64,000 bases of DNA, taken from Persicaria tinctoria (lineage: Eukaryota; Streptophyta; Magnoliopsida; Caryophyllales; Polygonaceae). Below the pieces are notes generated by a model. The model saw nothing but the letters and a program-made list of their open reading frames with translations, had not been told where the DNA came from and did not search any database. Made by a program: the position numbers and the translations under genes. Where the stretch lies: positions 25,818,475-25,882,474 of the forward strand of contig JBANSL010000009.1 in assembly GCA_037127255.1 (NCBI GenBank), in the 5' to 3' direction. Shown in pieces: positions 1 through 12,850 of this stretch. Each line of letters starts with the position of its first letter. The stretch's first letter is position 1.

Positions 1-590
1 GTCGTTTGGGTCACATCAGCTTAGACTGAATGAAGAAGCTCCATAAAGATGGAATTCTAAAAGATGTGGATTGTGAATCCATCGATACATCTGAGTTATG
101 TTTGATGGGCAAGATGACAAGGTCACCTTTCAAAGGAACATTTGAAAGGGCTACTGAACTATTGGGCATTATACATACTAATGTATGTGGACCAATGAGT
201 ACAGAAGCTAGATGTGGTTATAGATACTTCATCACATTTACTGATGACTTGAGTAGATATGGATATATTTACCTTATGTCACATAAATCGGAATCCTTTG
301 AAAAGTTCAAGGAATTTCAAAATGAGGTAGAGACTCAAACTGGCAAGAAAATAAAGGCACTTCGATCAAATCGTGGTGGTGAGTACTTGAGCCATGAATT
401 TGATCATCATTTAAAAAATTGTGGGATAGTAACACACTCCAGAAACACCGCATCTCAATGGTGTTTCTGAAAGGAGAAATAGGACCTTGTTAGACATGGT
501 TCGGTCAATGATGAGTTTTGCTGACCTTCCAGTATCCTTCTGGGGATATGCCATCATAACTGTCATACTTACACTAAACAGGACTCCATC
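1..590 (+). pseudogene. Copia A integrase, N-terminal and core part
   Basis: This reads as the GAG-pre-integrase zinc region (LGHI, then CLMGKM) followed by the integrase core, with DVCGPM-like and LSRYGYIYLM motifs. The second catalytic Asp position reads RSNRGGEYL, so the usual RSDRGGE Asp is replaced by Asn. A stop follows LGHISLD, and the frame is lost near 455-470. After that the SMMSFADLPVSFWGYA stretch can still be followed to the insertion point. The coding sequence resumes at 12766 after element D. It is a decayed integrase with no plausible function. Confidence 0.85.
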
Positions 591-3584
591 TGTAAAGGCT
601 CGGATTTTCAAATCCTATATTTTCGGAAAAAGAGAATTAAAAATTAAATTAAATCGGTTTTAAAACTCGTTTAGCGAATTTCGACCGGAATATAAAATTT
701 GACGAATAATTTCCGTCCTTCTACCTCAAAAATTCAAAATAATTATCAGATAACGATATCCTTGTCGATTTTAAAAATCTAATTGATCGAGAGAGCGAGA
801 CTCGAGAAACTAACTTTCGGAAACTAATTTCGGGATTTGAAATTCATATATTCGGGTTTTAATTCGGGGTATTTAAGTTTGAGTGATGCCCGTAATTAAT
901 ACCCATCACTTCCCCGGCCAAATCCTTACCTGTTCCGAGCCACCCTCCCGCCTAGCTCCTACTGCACCCCTACCCCTGTGGCATCTGTAAACCCATCCCT
1001 CCGGTCCTCTCTTCTTTTGTACGCCATCTCCCACATCCCATCACACCTCTCCCTAGCTTCTTCAAACTTTTCAGCTCCTCCCCACTCTTCTGCTGCACAC
1101 CATCACCATTCACCGTCACCATTTCACCATCACCATCGTCGCCACCGTCTTCATCCCCAAACCAATGTCTCCTCCTCCTCCTTCTATCCTTCCACCTCGA
1201 GCCACCAACGGAAGGTCCTACACATCCCTCGTAGCCACCAGCAGCAACAACGGACACCACTGGAACTGCCACGGAGCCACCGCAACCCATTCCTTTCTAA
1301 TCTTCGATCAATCGCGAACCTAACTTCAGGTAAGCGTCCCTCCTTCGTTTTTGATTGAAATTGCTTGCGGTCTTCACCATCACACTCATCCACATCCGGT
1401 GTAGGTCCGACAAGACATCGCGAGCCATCGACGAAGCCCAGAACTCCGATCGAGAGCTCCGAAGTCGCGAAAAATCCATCTCAGTGAGCTCCGAATTTAT
1501 CCTCGTTTCGATTCGTTTCTGAGTCTTTTTCGATGCTTAGACTAGTCGAGAGTGTGTGTGAGATGAGTGCGGGATGATCGGGTGAGGTTCAGAGCTCCGA
1601 CGATCGTCGGATCTCGGTCGGCGTGAGCGAGTACGAGCGGCGAGGACGAGCGCAACGAGTGCGCGAGGCGAAGCGGGTGCGAGCAGGGTCCGACCTGGGT
1701 GAGTCCAGGCGGGAGCGTGAGAGGCGGCCGGTGTCGAGCAGTCGCCGGCGGCCTTCTCCTCCGGGCGGTGTCGAGCAACGCAGACGACCAGGCGGGAGCG
1801 GGAGTACTGTACGTCTTTAACATTTGGAGGAGGAAGAAGATGGCGGGCCCTCCTGACCAATCAGCACTTGTGGGGGCCATTTACTAACTTACGGAGTATA
1901 TATATATTTGTTATATTAAATCGGGTTTGGGTTATTTAACCCGGTTGGGGATTAATAATTGCGGGTTTGGTTCGGTTCGGGTTTAACCGTTTACTTATCT
2001 AAATATTTAATGGTATTTAAAATAAAATATAATATTATTGGGGGTTAAAATATATTATTTGGACTTATAGATTTTAAAAGTAATTTGAAAAAGGAATTTA
2101 GAGAGTATTTTCAAGGGTCGGAATTCTTAACTATTTAATTCGGATTTGAAATAAATTTTGGAACTAACTGGGGAATTAGACTTGTTTGATTACTAACTAG
2201 GATTATAGTATGATCGTTTGATTAACGATATAATATGTGTGACTAATAGCATGATACTGTGGTGATTTTTAGAAGAGATTAAATGTTCAATATTTATGAT
2301 GATGATGATGATATATATGAAAAGTATAAGAATGAAATAATAATATGCGAATTTGGCTAAGTATGATATATATATATGGAGTATATTTTTAAACTGATGA
2401 GTTAACAAGTTATGATGAATTGTATGAGATAAGAGATGGTTGAACGTGATGAATTGAAAGTATGATTGATGCAAGCTTGCTTATCTATGTGTTAATTTGA
2501 GTGAGTAATATATCTGTTCAGAAAAGCTATAGAAGTATACTTAGTATATTCTCGTTATGTAATTAGGTGATATTATGTGATCGTGACTACTGTGTGCTGA
2601 ATTCTTCTTTTGCTGATCTTCTAACCAGGTAAGTACCTTCGGGGCTTACTTAGTAACCAATACCTTCTGTCTGATGTGTCATATAGTATGTAGGTGTTGC
2701 ATATGCATAAGAGCATGTCATGTAGTATCATGCTTAGGAATTGCACTTACGAATGAGCATTCTTATTCTGTATGCGTTTGAATACAGAACGACCATTATC
2801 TGTGAGTCCTGGAGTTCTTGCTAGGGTCATAGGACATCCCAGTTTCATCGGGTGTTGTCCTCCTTGAGTTATATATATCACGAGATACGAGATGAGCATG
2901 AGATACGATATGATGATGAGATTTGATATGGTATAGCATCGAACTGGCTAGTCTCCACCCTATCGGGAAGGAGGGTGGTGGTAGAAGAGGGATATACCAC
3001 TTGGTATTCTTTGTTAAGGCCTTACTTAATATTCTGCATATATGAATTAGAAGCATGATAGTGTGGTTAATATTTCAGTACTGCATGAAGGCATCCTTTA
3101 TTATAGGTGTAGGCGTATTATATGTCCTCAGCGCGGTCAGAGGACTCGCGGGCGGACTCTTGGCCTGACTTGGTGGTATAGTTTCAGGTACCCGATCCCC
3201 TGCTTGATTTTGTGCTGTTATGACGGGGTCCATTCATATGGAGGAGAGTGAGTGTTGAACCCTGATTTCACCAGATTCATGCTTTTGGGATTCCTTCCTA
3301 CTTATACTCTGTTTTGACCCGGCTCTGCCGTGGCACTGGTTGTATCATTTTCAGAACTTATGTCCTTTGTTTGATAAAAAGGTCTTCCGCGTTGTAAACT
3401 TAGGACAGGTACAGGGGTTTACCCCGGGGTCTCCAACGGACCTTTCGGATTTGGGTGTGAAATCCCACTTTGAACTACGCATCTTTGGTTTCAAACCTTC
3501 AACCTGTGCTCGGGGCGCAAGATCCTAACGAGGGGTTTTATCCCTCGAAACATAACTCGGGAATCTTAATCCCGAGCCGTTACA
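591..3584 (+). repeat. Element D 5' LTR
   Basis: This 2994-bp LTR has TG..CA ends. About 880-1840 is a GC- and CpG-rich block unlike the AT-rich remainder. By eye there are about 12 differences from the 3' LTR in the first 360 bp, so the insertion is fairly recent but not new. The last part carries motifs that recur in the fragment at 57275-58460: GCCGTGGCAC, GGTAAGTACC and CCCTATCGGG. Confidence 0.92.
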
Positions 3585-3588
3585 AAGG

Positions 3589-3600
3589 TGGTATCAGAGC
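3589..3600 (+). other. Element D primer binding site (tRNA-iMet type)
   Basis: TGGTATCAGAGC lies 4 bp after the LTR end. This is the usual plant initiator-Met tRNA complement. Confidence 0.9.
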
Positions 3601-3604
3601 TGAG

Positions 3605-4003
3605 GTTTTGCAATCCGAGTACAATAGGTTGAAGAGGTTTTGAAAATCGCTCAATGTTTTCAAATGGTTTTGGAAAATATTTTATAAAATGCAAAATGAA
3701 TTTAATTGGACTTAAAACCGAAAATGAATAAAGGGGAAATAATCTCGTGGGTAAAGACCCAAGCGGTAGACATCCCTTATGGATGTAGAATTCAGGGAAC
3801 GGTAGGCAAAATACTAGCTTTTATTTACAGATGGGCCTAGAAGACTCCAAGGAATACCACGGAGGTTGGAGTGTTGAGTTAGGAGGTCGTGCTTAGGATA
3901 ACAAACTAATCAGAATGCCTTAACTTGAATATTTAAATGACTTTATATGCAAACGGGATAACGGGAGGAAACCTTGTTCTTATATACTCAGATTTTCTAT
4001 CTT
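3605..4003. other. Element D leader, no coding signal
   Basis: This AT-rich leader lies between the primer site and the LINE insertion. I see no gag-like frame. Positions 3988-4003 are the left copy of the LINE TSD. Confidence 0.6.
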
Positions 4004-4127
4004 CTGAATAGGTAAATATATAGATGATGGGCAAAGCCAAAAAGTAACAGGAAACAAGACCATACGAAGGGTCCTGCGTAAAAGTATCCGACTACTCACA
4101 AAAAAACCCACAACTACCTCCCCACCG

Positions 4128-4200
4128 GCTTCTTAGAATATGTAGCATATTTTCATGTAATAATGTGGTACATGAAAATATGCAATATACTAAGAAGCCA
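4128..4200. repeat. 73-bp near-perfect hairpin in the LINE 3' region
   Basis: Arms of about 32 bp begin GGCTTCTTAG and end CTAAGAAGCC around a short loop, with one or two mismatches. It sits in the non-coding tail of the LINE derivative. Confidence 0.85.
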
Positions 4201-4617
4201 ATATAACATATATCTCTTCCTCCTAAATATCTGCCAATTTAAAGGCTCAACCGGACCTAAGCAACACTCAAATGGGCCAACCTCCAAGCCTTACACTAGG
4301 ACCCGATCCAATAACAAATAAATGCCCACTCTTAGAATCTATGACAGCAAGAGCACTCACAAAAATGCCATCAGATGCAACGTTTCCACAGGCAAAAAAA
4401 CTGGGTACACCGGACACACCCAATACGATTCCTCAAGACAGCAGCAAAGCATCTAGCAGTGCCCGAAAGTCGTCCGGGAAGTAGCAGCAACACAGAGGCG
4501 ATCAACAGCGGAGCACCCAAGCGAACAGCAGCAGCAACCGGACAGCTTCACCAATGTCGCCTAACCATGACAGCAGTTCACACAAACTTCAGCATCCCAA
4601 ACGAGCAGGTCGTGAGA

Positions 4618-5625
4618 TCAACCAGGCTGTTGTAGCCCATCCTTAGTCAAGCTCACATCGTCCTCCTCGATTTCTGAGAGTTGCGCGAAGTACTTCACAA
4701 CCTTATCCCCCGTCGACGGATCTTTGATAGCGGATAGGGCGTTGTAGAGCTCATCCATGGTCAAGGAGACATGGATGTCCCCGGGGATACGATTCGTCGT
4801 ACCTCTTAGCAAGTAACTGCCTTTCTTGATGCCTCCCACGGTCTGCCATCGCTTCGGAGCTGGTGTTTGGTAACCACTCACCCTCATTCTCCCATCCCTC
4901 GTGGTAGATAGCCCCGAGTCTTTCGCACAGGCCGTAGCTACAAGCGCAACACAAACCTTCGAGGAAACAGGGTCCGCCTTGAGTTCATCGTCACTCGAGT
5001 CCTCCGAAGAGCAAGGTTGAACCCTTTGGGTATTAGGAGACTTAGATACATCGTTCGCAAGCTGAGCTTCCTCCTGTGTGCTTTCCGTTTGTGTTCCTGC
5101 ACATTTCACCTCAATCTTGCACTTTTCCTCTGTCATGACATCACCATTCAAAGCCATTCCGTGCTTCCCTCCCTTAACACCCTCGGAACCATAACAATCC
5201 ATATCGACAGTCTGTATTCCAATGGAATTAGTGACAACAGGACCCGAAGCTGGAGGAGTAAGGATAGCAGCAGCCGACGGAGGTGAGCCAACCGACATAG
5301 TAGCTGCAGACTCGCCAACACCACAATGATTCACTGTGCAGCAGTCCTTCAAGCAGCCTTTCTGTTCAACATTAGAGTCGTTTGCCTCCTTACCCCCAAC
5401 ATTCGATTCCTCCCCACCACCAGCAGCAAGCGGCTCCACCACCCGGGATGCACTCGGACACGAGGACTCCATGTGTCCAAAACAATTACACCGATCACAG
5501 TGCCATGGGAGCCACTCGAATATCACCTTGAGCTTACATTCTACCCTTTGTTCATTCCTTAGAACTATATATTTCCTCCGAGCTTGTTCCACATTAATTT
5601 CAATGAGTAACCGAGCAAACGACAC
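4618..5625 (-). pseudogene. LINE-type ORF1 / DUF4283-zf-CCHC_4-like protein, N-terminally truncated
   Basis: The frame holds 335 codons with no internal stop. It opens with FARLLIEINVEQARRKY, then EWLPWHCDRC, matching the region after DUF4283 in plant LINE ORF1 and related gag-like proteins. A zinc knuckle C-x2-C-x4-H-x4-C (CDRCNCFGHMESSC) lies at about residues 43-56. The rest is acidic, Ser/Thr-rich low-complexity sequence. The start Met is not native: the LINE is 5'-truncated just upstream, so the N-terminal DUF4283 portion is missing. Family members bind nucleic acid as part of the LINE RNP. It runs antisense to element D. Confidence 0.7.
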
Positions 5626-5643
5626 AATCAGATTTTCTATCTT

Positions 5644-8600
5644 GTCGGAATAGTTCTTCCATAGTACAACCCCCTTGATAATCCCGATTCCGTCCTCTGT
5701 CCCACCAAAGCACTTGGATATGTTAGTAAGGGTCGAGAGCGTCCATTCCTCTTGACTTGAGTCCTATTTGTGTTCCAACCATAGACGTCCATCGAGTCTC
5801 ATACCTAATGTCAACATTCTCTACGGGAAATTGGTCGGTCAACTAACTACTTTCGGGGATTGTGTATGATGTGACGGTTACCTGAGTTTGATTATCGACA
5901 TTCTTTCGAGTTAGGAGTGCATTATCTTATGGAGTCATCCCTCTTGAGTCTCGTATTGGTCAACCGTGTCTCCTTGCCAAAAGAGTCTAAACACGAATTC
6001 TTCAATCTTCTCTCGGAAACGGCGTGAATGTCCTTGTGTCCAGCGAGTTATACTAGCATCCCACGGGGAAACGGGGTGGTGAGTCGGTGATTTCCCTTAG
6101 AGAATTCTATCAAGTTAGAATGATAGCCTCTTTGTGATTTCATGACATGATATATTGGTATAATTCAGGATGACTTGTCGGGTACCTTGCATGGTTGCAC
6201 TTATGAGTAGATGTATGTGCCGTACGTATTGAATTCCCATTATTATTGTCTCCCTATGAACTAGGTCCATGATAGTATGGTCAACTCTCGTTGTATGTGA
6301 AAATGTGAATTGGAAGAATTAGCATGCCAGATGAACATGATTGGACCTCATAACTGTGTACATGTTTAATAAGTATTGCTAGTATAATGTAGGATATATA
6401 CCTCCCAGTTATATTCCCTCATATGATTGTGTGACGTCCTAGTCTTACTATGCGAATATGGTTGTATGTGATGAGATAATTGCTATACCAACCCTGCATG
6501 AACTGACCATACCCTTAGCATGATTTTTAGGGTGCATCTTAGCATGCTTGCCTCAATCCCGCAATATTATGACTTGCTTATATGTGTATCGAAATTGAGT
6601 GATAAGTCGTGCATATGATATCCTGTAATGTTTGCTAGGTCTTGCATAACTTATGCAACATATGTTCCATGTCAGTCCGTGCATACATTTTCTTAGTTTG
6701 TCAAGCATGATTGGTGAATGAAATGATAGGCTGTTAGCTTGTTCTACGCACACATAAAGATGATTATATGAACATGTTATGAGTGCATAAGTCGACACCC
6801 TTGAGATAGGTGCATACTAGTGTGAAATAATGTGCCGATATCTCTTGATTTTTATGTGCTTGCGTGCCACAATTATAAGGGCATCGTTGTAACTCTCGGG
6901 TTGGGATCTTCTCCTTGGTCTCGTCATCCCTAGTCATGGTCCATGTTTGAACTCTTAAGGAAGTTGTGTCGTCCGCCCTTGTCTCTCCTCTATCTTCGTA
7001 ACTTCTAACCCTTGCAATCCTCCGATGAGCGCCAACATGCAAGAAAGGACCGGTGACCAAGTGGCACTATAGCGGCGCAACAGAAGTGTGATGGGTCCAT
7101 GACCCATATACCACAGGACTGACGTCGCCAAAAGTATACAAAGGACGAACACATTTGAAAGATGGTAGCCGCGTACGTGATTCTCTCAGATGACTCAAGG
7201 AAGGACGTTCTTAATTCAAATCGCGGATTCTTTTATACTAATCGGAATTGATGTTGTGTGATAGGCCTAGAACTGACATAATTGAATGTGTGATGACGGA
7301 TGTGCTGAATTGGTAGCAATGATTGCCTGACTAACTTGTTTCTATGACGATGTGCCTTGGTGCTTGGTATGGTGACTTGCTGGTGAGTAGGTTATGGGTT
7401 ATATGTATGGGAGTGCTTTATTCTTGAGCTTGAGTCGTGAGATTCTTTGGGGAGACGGGTTGGAAAGTGGCAGGTGGATTAAGGTCTTCGGATTGGGTCA
7501 TTGGTCGTGTGAGATGGGGTGCAGAAATGATGCGTTAGCTTGGGTAGAGCCGAGTGAGTTGGGATGTGTCGAAGATAGTGGTCCGTGAGTATAGATGAGC
7601 TTCTAGGTAGGTCTTAGGTGAGCAGTGGGGCTAGTATGCCGAGATTTTGAGGGGGGTATCCTAATGAGAAGTGGTAGTCTAGGCATGTAATGTGTGCGGG
7701 TAGTATAAGAGAGTGGTTGGATGAGGTCTAGACTAGTTCCATGAGGGTGACCTTGAGAGTGAGTGTGAGTATAGGCAGTCGGCGTAGTTCTAGAGATGGA
7801 TGAGAGAGCTAGGAGTGGATCGAGAGGATTCTTGAGGGAAGGTTATTGTGGCTATTGAGGTATTTGAGGATGTAACATGAGTCTTCGAGGAAAGGCTGGT
7901 AGCTAGGCAAGGATGTAGTTGAGATTCCTAGTAAAACTGTGGGCTTAAGGTTGAGATAGGAAGATTATGAGTATGGATTTGGGAACTAGGCAAAGCATAA
8001 GGTATTAAGGACGCTAGAGGATAAGAGATTTTAGAAGGTTGGTAAAGTTGCGGTACTTAAAAAATTCGGACGATGATGTTATAGGAATTCGGTGAAAATA
8101 ATGATTGGTACATAAGAGTTTAAGTGGTAGAGATTTCGAAGTTTAAGGAAGCGTGACCTGAGGCAATTTGGGGAAACATGCGGAGTTGAGGGAACTAGTC
8201 GAGGTAGAGTATGCTAGGAAGAGGATCTAGAGTGGGTCGGCTTGAGGGTCATGGTGATTCGTGGTTGGGAGTACCACTTGTTGGATTCTTAAAGGTGGAT
8301 GGTTAGTGAGAGTGGTTAGTGGTGCGTAGGATATGATCAGGTTAGCAAGGTGATTCGAGATGTCTCTTTAGGGGATGATGGTCGGGCGAAGTCTTGAGAG
8401 CCTAGGAAGAGTAAGCGAGATTATTAAGAAGCGTCTAGATCGATCATGAGGGAGGTCCAGTTAAGAACTTGGGATCTCTCTGAGAAGGCGAAGATGGGAC
8501 CGGTAGAGAACCCCTAGGACGAGGGTGCGCTTGATAAGGAGTCTTGGTAGTTGGCCGAGTTGTTAAGCTTCTCGGATTAGGAAACCATGTGATTGGAAAC

Positions 8601-9765
8601 TCCGAGAAATAGCTTAGATGGTCGAGTGGAAGGTAGGACTTGAGATCCGGATGTCGAAGTATATTGGTCCTTAGCTGGCTTCATGGCATTAGAGTTGGGA
8701 TACCTAGTAGTTGGTTTGGGTATTCGGCCTTGATTGCGGGTAGTTATGAAACTAGAAAGGTTGTATGTGAGCGGGATGCAATGATGTCTAGAACTAGTAG
8801 TGGATTGAGTTGGTAGACCTCGGTGAAGTTGATCTTAATGCAAGAGTTGATGGGTAGTGGTCGTGTCTTGTCTGATTGGTAGTTATAGGCAGGTTCTCTT
8901 GAGGAAGTGATCTAGCGTATGCTTTACTTGGGGCTGAATGTGGGGCGAATTTTATGCTATAGACGAGGTTGATTCTATGATGTATTGTCCTTGACAATAG
9001 CGAACTGTTAGTAATAACATATATAGTTATCCCCTAAACTTAATGTAATGCTACTATACGGAAGCAGTTGTTTGCCTCTAATGCGATGACGCTTGGTAAT
9101 TAGAATGATGTACTTATCTGATTGATATAACGTGCTTATTTGATTGATATGGTGTGTAACTTCCATGAGATGATGTGATGAGCCTCATTGACGTGATGAT
9201 GTGGTAGATATGTTATGCTATGTGACCATCCTTGATGTGTTATGTCCTACTATAAACGTGAGATATGATTGCTATTCTATATACGATGCATGATGATAGA
9301 AATGATAGAAGCTGAATTATTGAAATTTAATTCTGACTTGAAACCTAGGAAGAAAATATGGGATTAGCCCTTAGAGATGGATTATAGGATTAACTGAGAA
9401 GTTAGAAATGGTTTTGACTAACGTCGAACTTGAAATTTTGAATGGTGTTTCAAAAGAGACTAACTTGGATTTGAAGAAACCAACGCGACCCTAGTTTTCA
9501 TTATAACGCCCCACGAAGTGTATACAAGTATTTGAGTTATGATATGGCTAAGGAGTCGGAGTAAGGATGTGGTAGGGGCCCATATTACATTCTTACTACG
9601 GTTTATTGGGGATATTATGATCACGACAACGGTACTGTGAGGATCTCATAGGGGCACTTATGAGGTGTTCACGGGATCAATGGCATGATCCTTGGACTCA
9701 CCGATTTCAAACTTCATCCCCTATTTTCAAATGATTTTAGTCCCCTTGTTTTTAGAGGTGGATGA
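5644..9765. other. Element D interior, no recognisable genes
   Basis: About 4.1 kb without any ORF I can assign. Both strands show only short frames. The part from about 7400 to 8700 is purine-rich on the + strand. Positions just before 9766 (TTAGAGGTGGATGA) are the likely polypurine tract for the 3' LTR. Heavily decayed gypsy sequence cannot be excluded. Confidence 0.6.
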
Positions 9766-12760
9766 TGTAAAGGCTCGGATTTTCAAATCCTATATTTTCA
9801 GAAAAAGAGAATTAAAAATTAAATTAAATCGGTTTTAAAACTCGTTTAGCGAATTTCGACCGGAATATAAAATTTGACGAATAATTTCCGTCCTTCTACC
9901 TCAAAAATTCAAAATAATTATCAGATAACGATATCCTTGTCAATTTTAAAAATCTAATTGATCGAGAGAGCGAGACTCGAGAAACTAACTTAATGAAACT
10001 AATTTCGGGATTTGAAATTCACCTATTCGGGTTTTAATTTGGGGTATTTAATTTTGACTGATGCCCGTAATTAATACCCATCACTTCCCCGGTCAAATCC
10101 TTACCTATTCCGAGCCACCCTCCCGCCTAGCTCCTACTGCACCCCTACCCCTGTGGCATCTGTAAACCCATCCCTCCGGTCCTCTCTTCTTTTGTACGCC
10201 ATCTCCCACATCCCATCACACCTCTCCCTAGCTTCTTCAAACTTTTCAGCTCCTCCCCACTCTTCTGCTGCACACCATCACCATTCACCGTCACCATTTC
10301 ACCATCACCATCGTCGCCACCGTCTTCATCCCCAAACCACTGTCTCCTCCTCCTCCTTCTATCCTTCCACCTCGAGCCACCAACGGAAGGTCCTACACAT
10401 CCCTCGGAGCCACCAGCAGCAACAACGGACACCACTGGAACCGCCACGGAGCCACCGCAGCCCATTCCTTTCTAATCTTCGATCAATCGCGAAGCTAACT
10501 TCCGGTAAGCGTCCCTCCTTCGTTTTTGATTGAAATTGCTTGCGGTCTTCACCATCACACTCATCCACATCCGGTGTAGGTCCGACAAGCCATCGCGAGC
10601 CACCGACGAAGCCCAGAATTCCGATCGAGAGCTCCGAAGTCGCGAAAAATCCATCTCGGTGAGCTCCGAATTTATCCTCGTTTCGATTCGTTTCTGAGTC
10701 TTTTTCGATGCTTAGACTAGTCGAGAGTGTGTGTGAGATGAGTGCGGGATGATCGGGTGAGGTTCAGAGCTACGACGATCATCGGAGCTCGGTCGGCGTG
10801 AGCGAGTACGAGCGGCGAGGACGAGCGCAGCGAGTGCGCGAGGCGAAGCGGGTGCGAGCAGGGTCCGACCTGGGCGAGTCCAGGCGGGAGCGTGAGAGGC
10901 GGCCGGTGTCGAGCAGTCGCCGGTGGCCTTCTCCTCCGGGCGCTGTCGAGCAGCGCAGACGACCAGGCGGGAGCGGGAGTACTGTATGTCTTCAACATTT
11001 GGAGGAGGAAAAAGATGGCGGGCCCTCCTGTCCAGTCAGCACTTGTGGGGGCCATTTACTAACTTACGAAGTATATATATATTTGTTATATTAAATCGGG
11101 TTTGGGTTATTTAAACCGGTTGGGGATTAATAATTGCGGGTTTGGTTCGGTTCGGGTTTAACCGTTTACTTATCTTAATATTTAATGGTATTTAAAATAT
11201 AATATAATATAATATTATTGGGGGTTAAAATATATTATTTGGACTTATAGATTTTAAAAGTAATTTGAAAAAGGAATTTAGCGAGTATTTTCAAGGGTCG
11301 GAATTCTTAACTATTTAATTCGGATTTGAAATAAATTTTGGAACTAACTGGGGAATTAGACTTGTTTGATTACTAACTAGCATTATAGTATGATCGTTTG
11401 ATTAACGGTATAATATGTGTGACTAATAGCATGATACTGTGGTGATTTTTAGAAGAGATTAAATGTTCAATATTTATGATGATGATGATATATATGAAAA
11501 GTATAAGAATGAAATAATAATATGCGAATTTGGCTAAGTATGATATATATATGGAGTATATTTTTAAACTGATGAGTTAACAAGTTATGATGAATGGTAT
11601 GAGATAAGAGATGGTTGAACGTGATGAATTGAAAGTATGATTGATGCAAGCTTGCTTATCTATCTGTTAATTTGAGTGAGTAGTATATCTGTCCAGAAAA
11701 GCTATAGAAGTATACTTAGTATATTCTCGTTATGTAATTAGGTGATATTCTGTGATCGTGACTACTGTGTGCTGGATTCTTCTTTTGCTGATCTTCTAAC
11801 CAGGTAAGTACCTCCGGGGCTTACTCAGTAACCAGTACCTCCTGCCTGATGTGTCATATAGTATTTAGGTGTTGAATATGCATAAGAGCATGTCATGTAG
11901 TATCATGCTTAGGAATTGCACTTATGAATGAGCATTCTTATTCTGTATGCGTTTGAATACAGAACGGTTGTTATCTGTGAGTCCTAGAGTCCTTGCTAGG
12001 GTCATAGGACATCCCAGTTTCATCGGGTGTTGTCCTTCTTGAGTTATATATATCACGAGATACGAGATGAGCATGAGATACGATATGATGATGAGATTTG
12101 ATATGTTATAGCATCGAACTGGCCAGTCTCCACCCTATCGGGAAGGGGGGGTGGTGGTAGAAGAGGGATATACCACTTGGTATTCTTTGTTAAGGCCTTA
12201 CTTAATATTCTGCATATATGAATTAGAAGTATGATAGTGTGGTTAATATTTCAGTACTGCATGAAGGCATCCTTTATTATAGGTGTAGGCGTATTATATG
12301 TCCTCAGCGCGGTCAGAGGACCCGCGGGCGGACTCTTGGCCTGACTTGGTGGTATAGTTTCAGGTACCCGATCCCCTTCTTGATTTTGTGTTGTTATGAC
12401 GGGGTCCATTCATATGGCGGAGAGTGAGTGTTGAACCCTGATTTCACCAGATTCATGCTTTTGGGATTTCTTCCTACTTATACTCTGTTTTGACCCGGCT
12501 CTGCCGTGGCACTGGTTGTATCATTTTCAGTACTTATGTCCTTTGTTTGATAAAAAGGTCTTCCGCGTTGTAAACTTAGGACATGTACAGGGGTTTACCC
12601 CGGGGTCTCCAACGGACCTTTCGGATTTGGGTGTGAAATCCCACTTTGAACTACGCATCTTTGGTTTCAAACCTTCAACCTGTGCTCGGAGCGCAAGATC
12701 CTAACGAGGGGTTTTATCCCTCGAAACGTAACTCGGGAATCATAATCCCGGGCCGTTACA
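9766..12760 (+). repeat. Element D 3' LTR
   Basis: This 2995-bp copy of 591-3584 has the same TGTAA..TTACA ends, followed by TSD CCATC at 12761-12765. It differs from the 5' LTR by scattered substitutions and by small microsatellite length changes (GAT run near 11477, AT run near 11200). Confidence 0.93.
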
Positions 12761-12850
12761 CCATCTAAAGTTGTAGGCAAGACTCCATATGAGATATGGA
12801 CAGCAAAGGTTCCAAAGTAGTCATTTTTAAAGATATGGGGATGCGAAGGT
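12761..12850 (+). pseudogene. Copia A integrase, continuation after element D
   Basis: This reads SKVVGKTPYEIW, then a stop, then SFLKIWGCE, the standard copia integrase C-terminal stretch. It continues the frame broken at 590. The coding sequence ends abruptly at 12850, where LTR-X starts. Confidence 0.85.

Larger units (their letters stand above)
4004..5627 (-). mobile_element. ORF1-only LINE derivative, 5'-truncated
   Basis: An exact 16-bp direct repeat (TCAGATTTTCTATCTT) flanks this segment at 3988-4003 and 5628-5643, as expected for target-primed reverse transcription. On the - strand it reads an ORF1-like zinc-knuckle protein, then about 600 bp of non-coding tail with a long hairpin. 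It ends in a plant-LINE-like 3' sequence (TTGGCTTTGCCC, then CTATATATTTACC). No ORF2 (endonuclease/reverse transcriptase) lies between ORF1 and the 3' end. No clear poly(A) remains. A similar 3' tail occurs near 60586. Confidence 0.8.
591..12760 (+). mobile_element. Element D: large non-autonomous LTR retrotransposon
   Basis: Two directly repeated LTRs of about 2995 bp (591-3584 and 9766-12760) start TGTAA and end TTACA. The 5-bp TSD CCATC lies at 586-590 and 12761-12765. The target is a copia integrase whose frame (RTPSKVVGKTPYEIW) is restored when the insert is removed. A tRNA-iMet primer site follows the 5' LTR. The 6.2-kb interior has no recognisable gag, protease, reverse transcriptase or integrase on either strand; its only coding trace is an inserted LINE. 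The LTR length and the GTTACAAAGGTGGTATCAGAGC-type junction resemble Tekay/Del chromoviruses, so this may be a non-autonomous derivative (LARD-like). The clade is inferred. Confidence 0.93.

Noticed and set aside
978..1358. 126-codon frame in the D LTR, also at 10153-10533
   Set aside because: It lies wholly in LTR sequence. Conservation between copies reflects their recent common origin, and overlapping frames on both strands are open as well.
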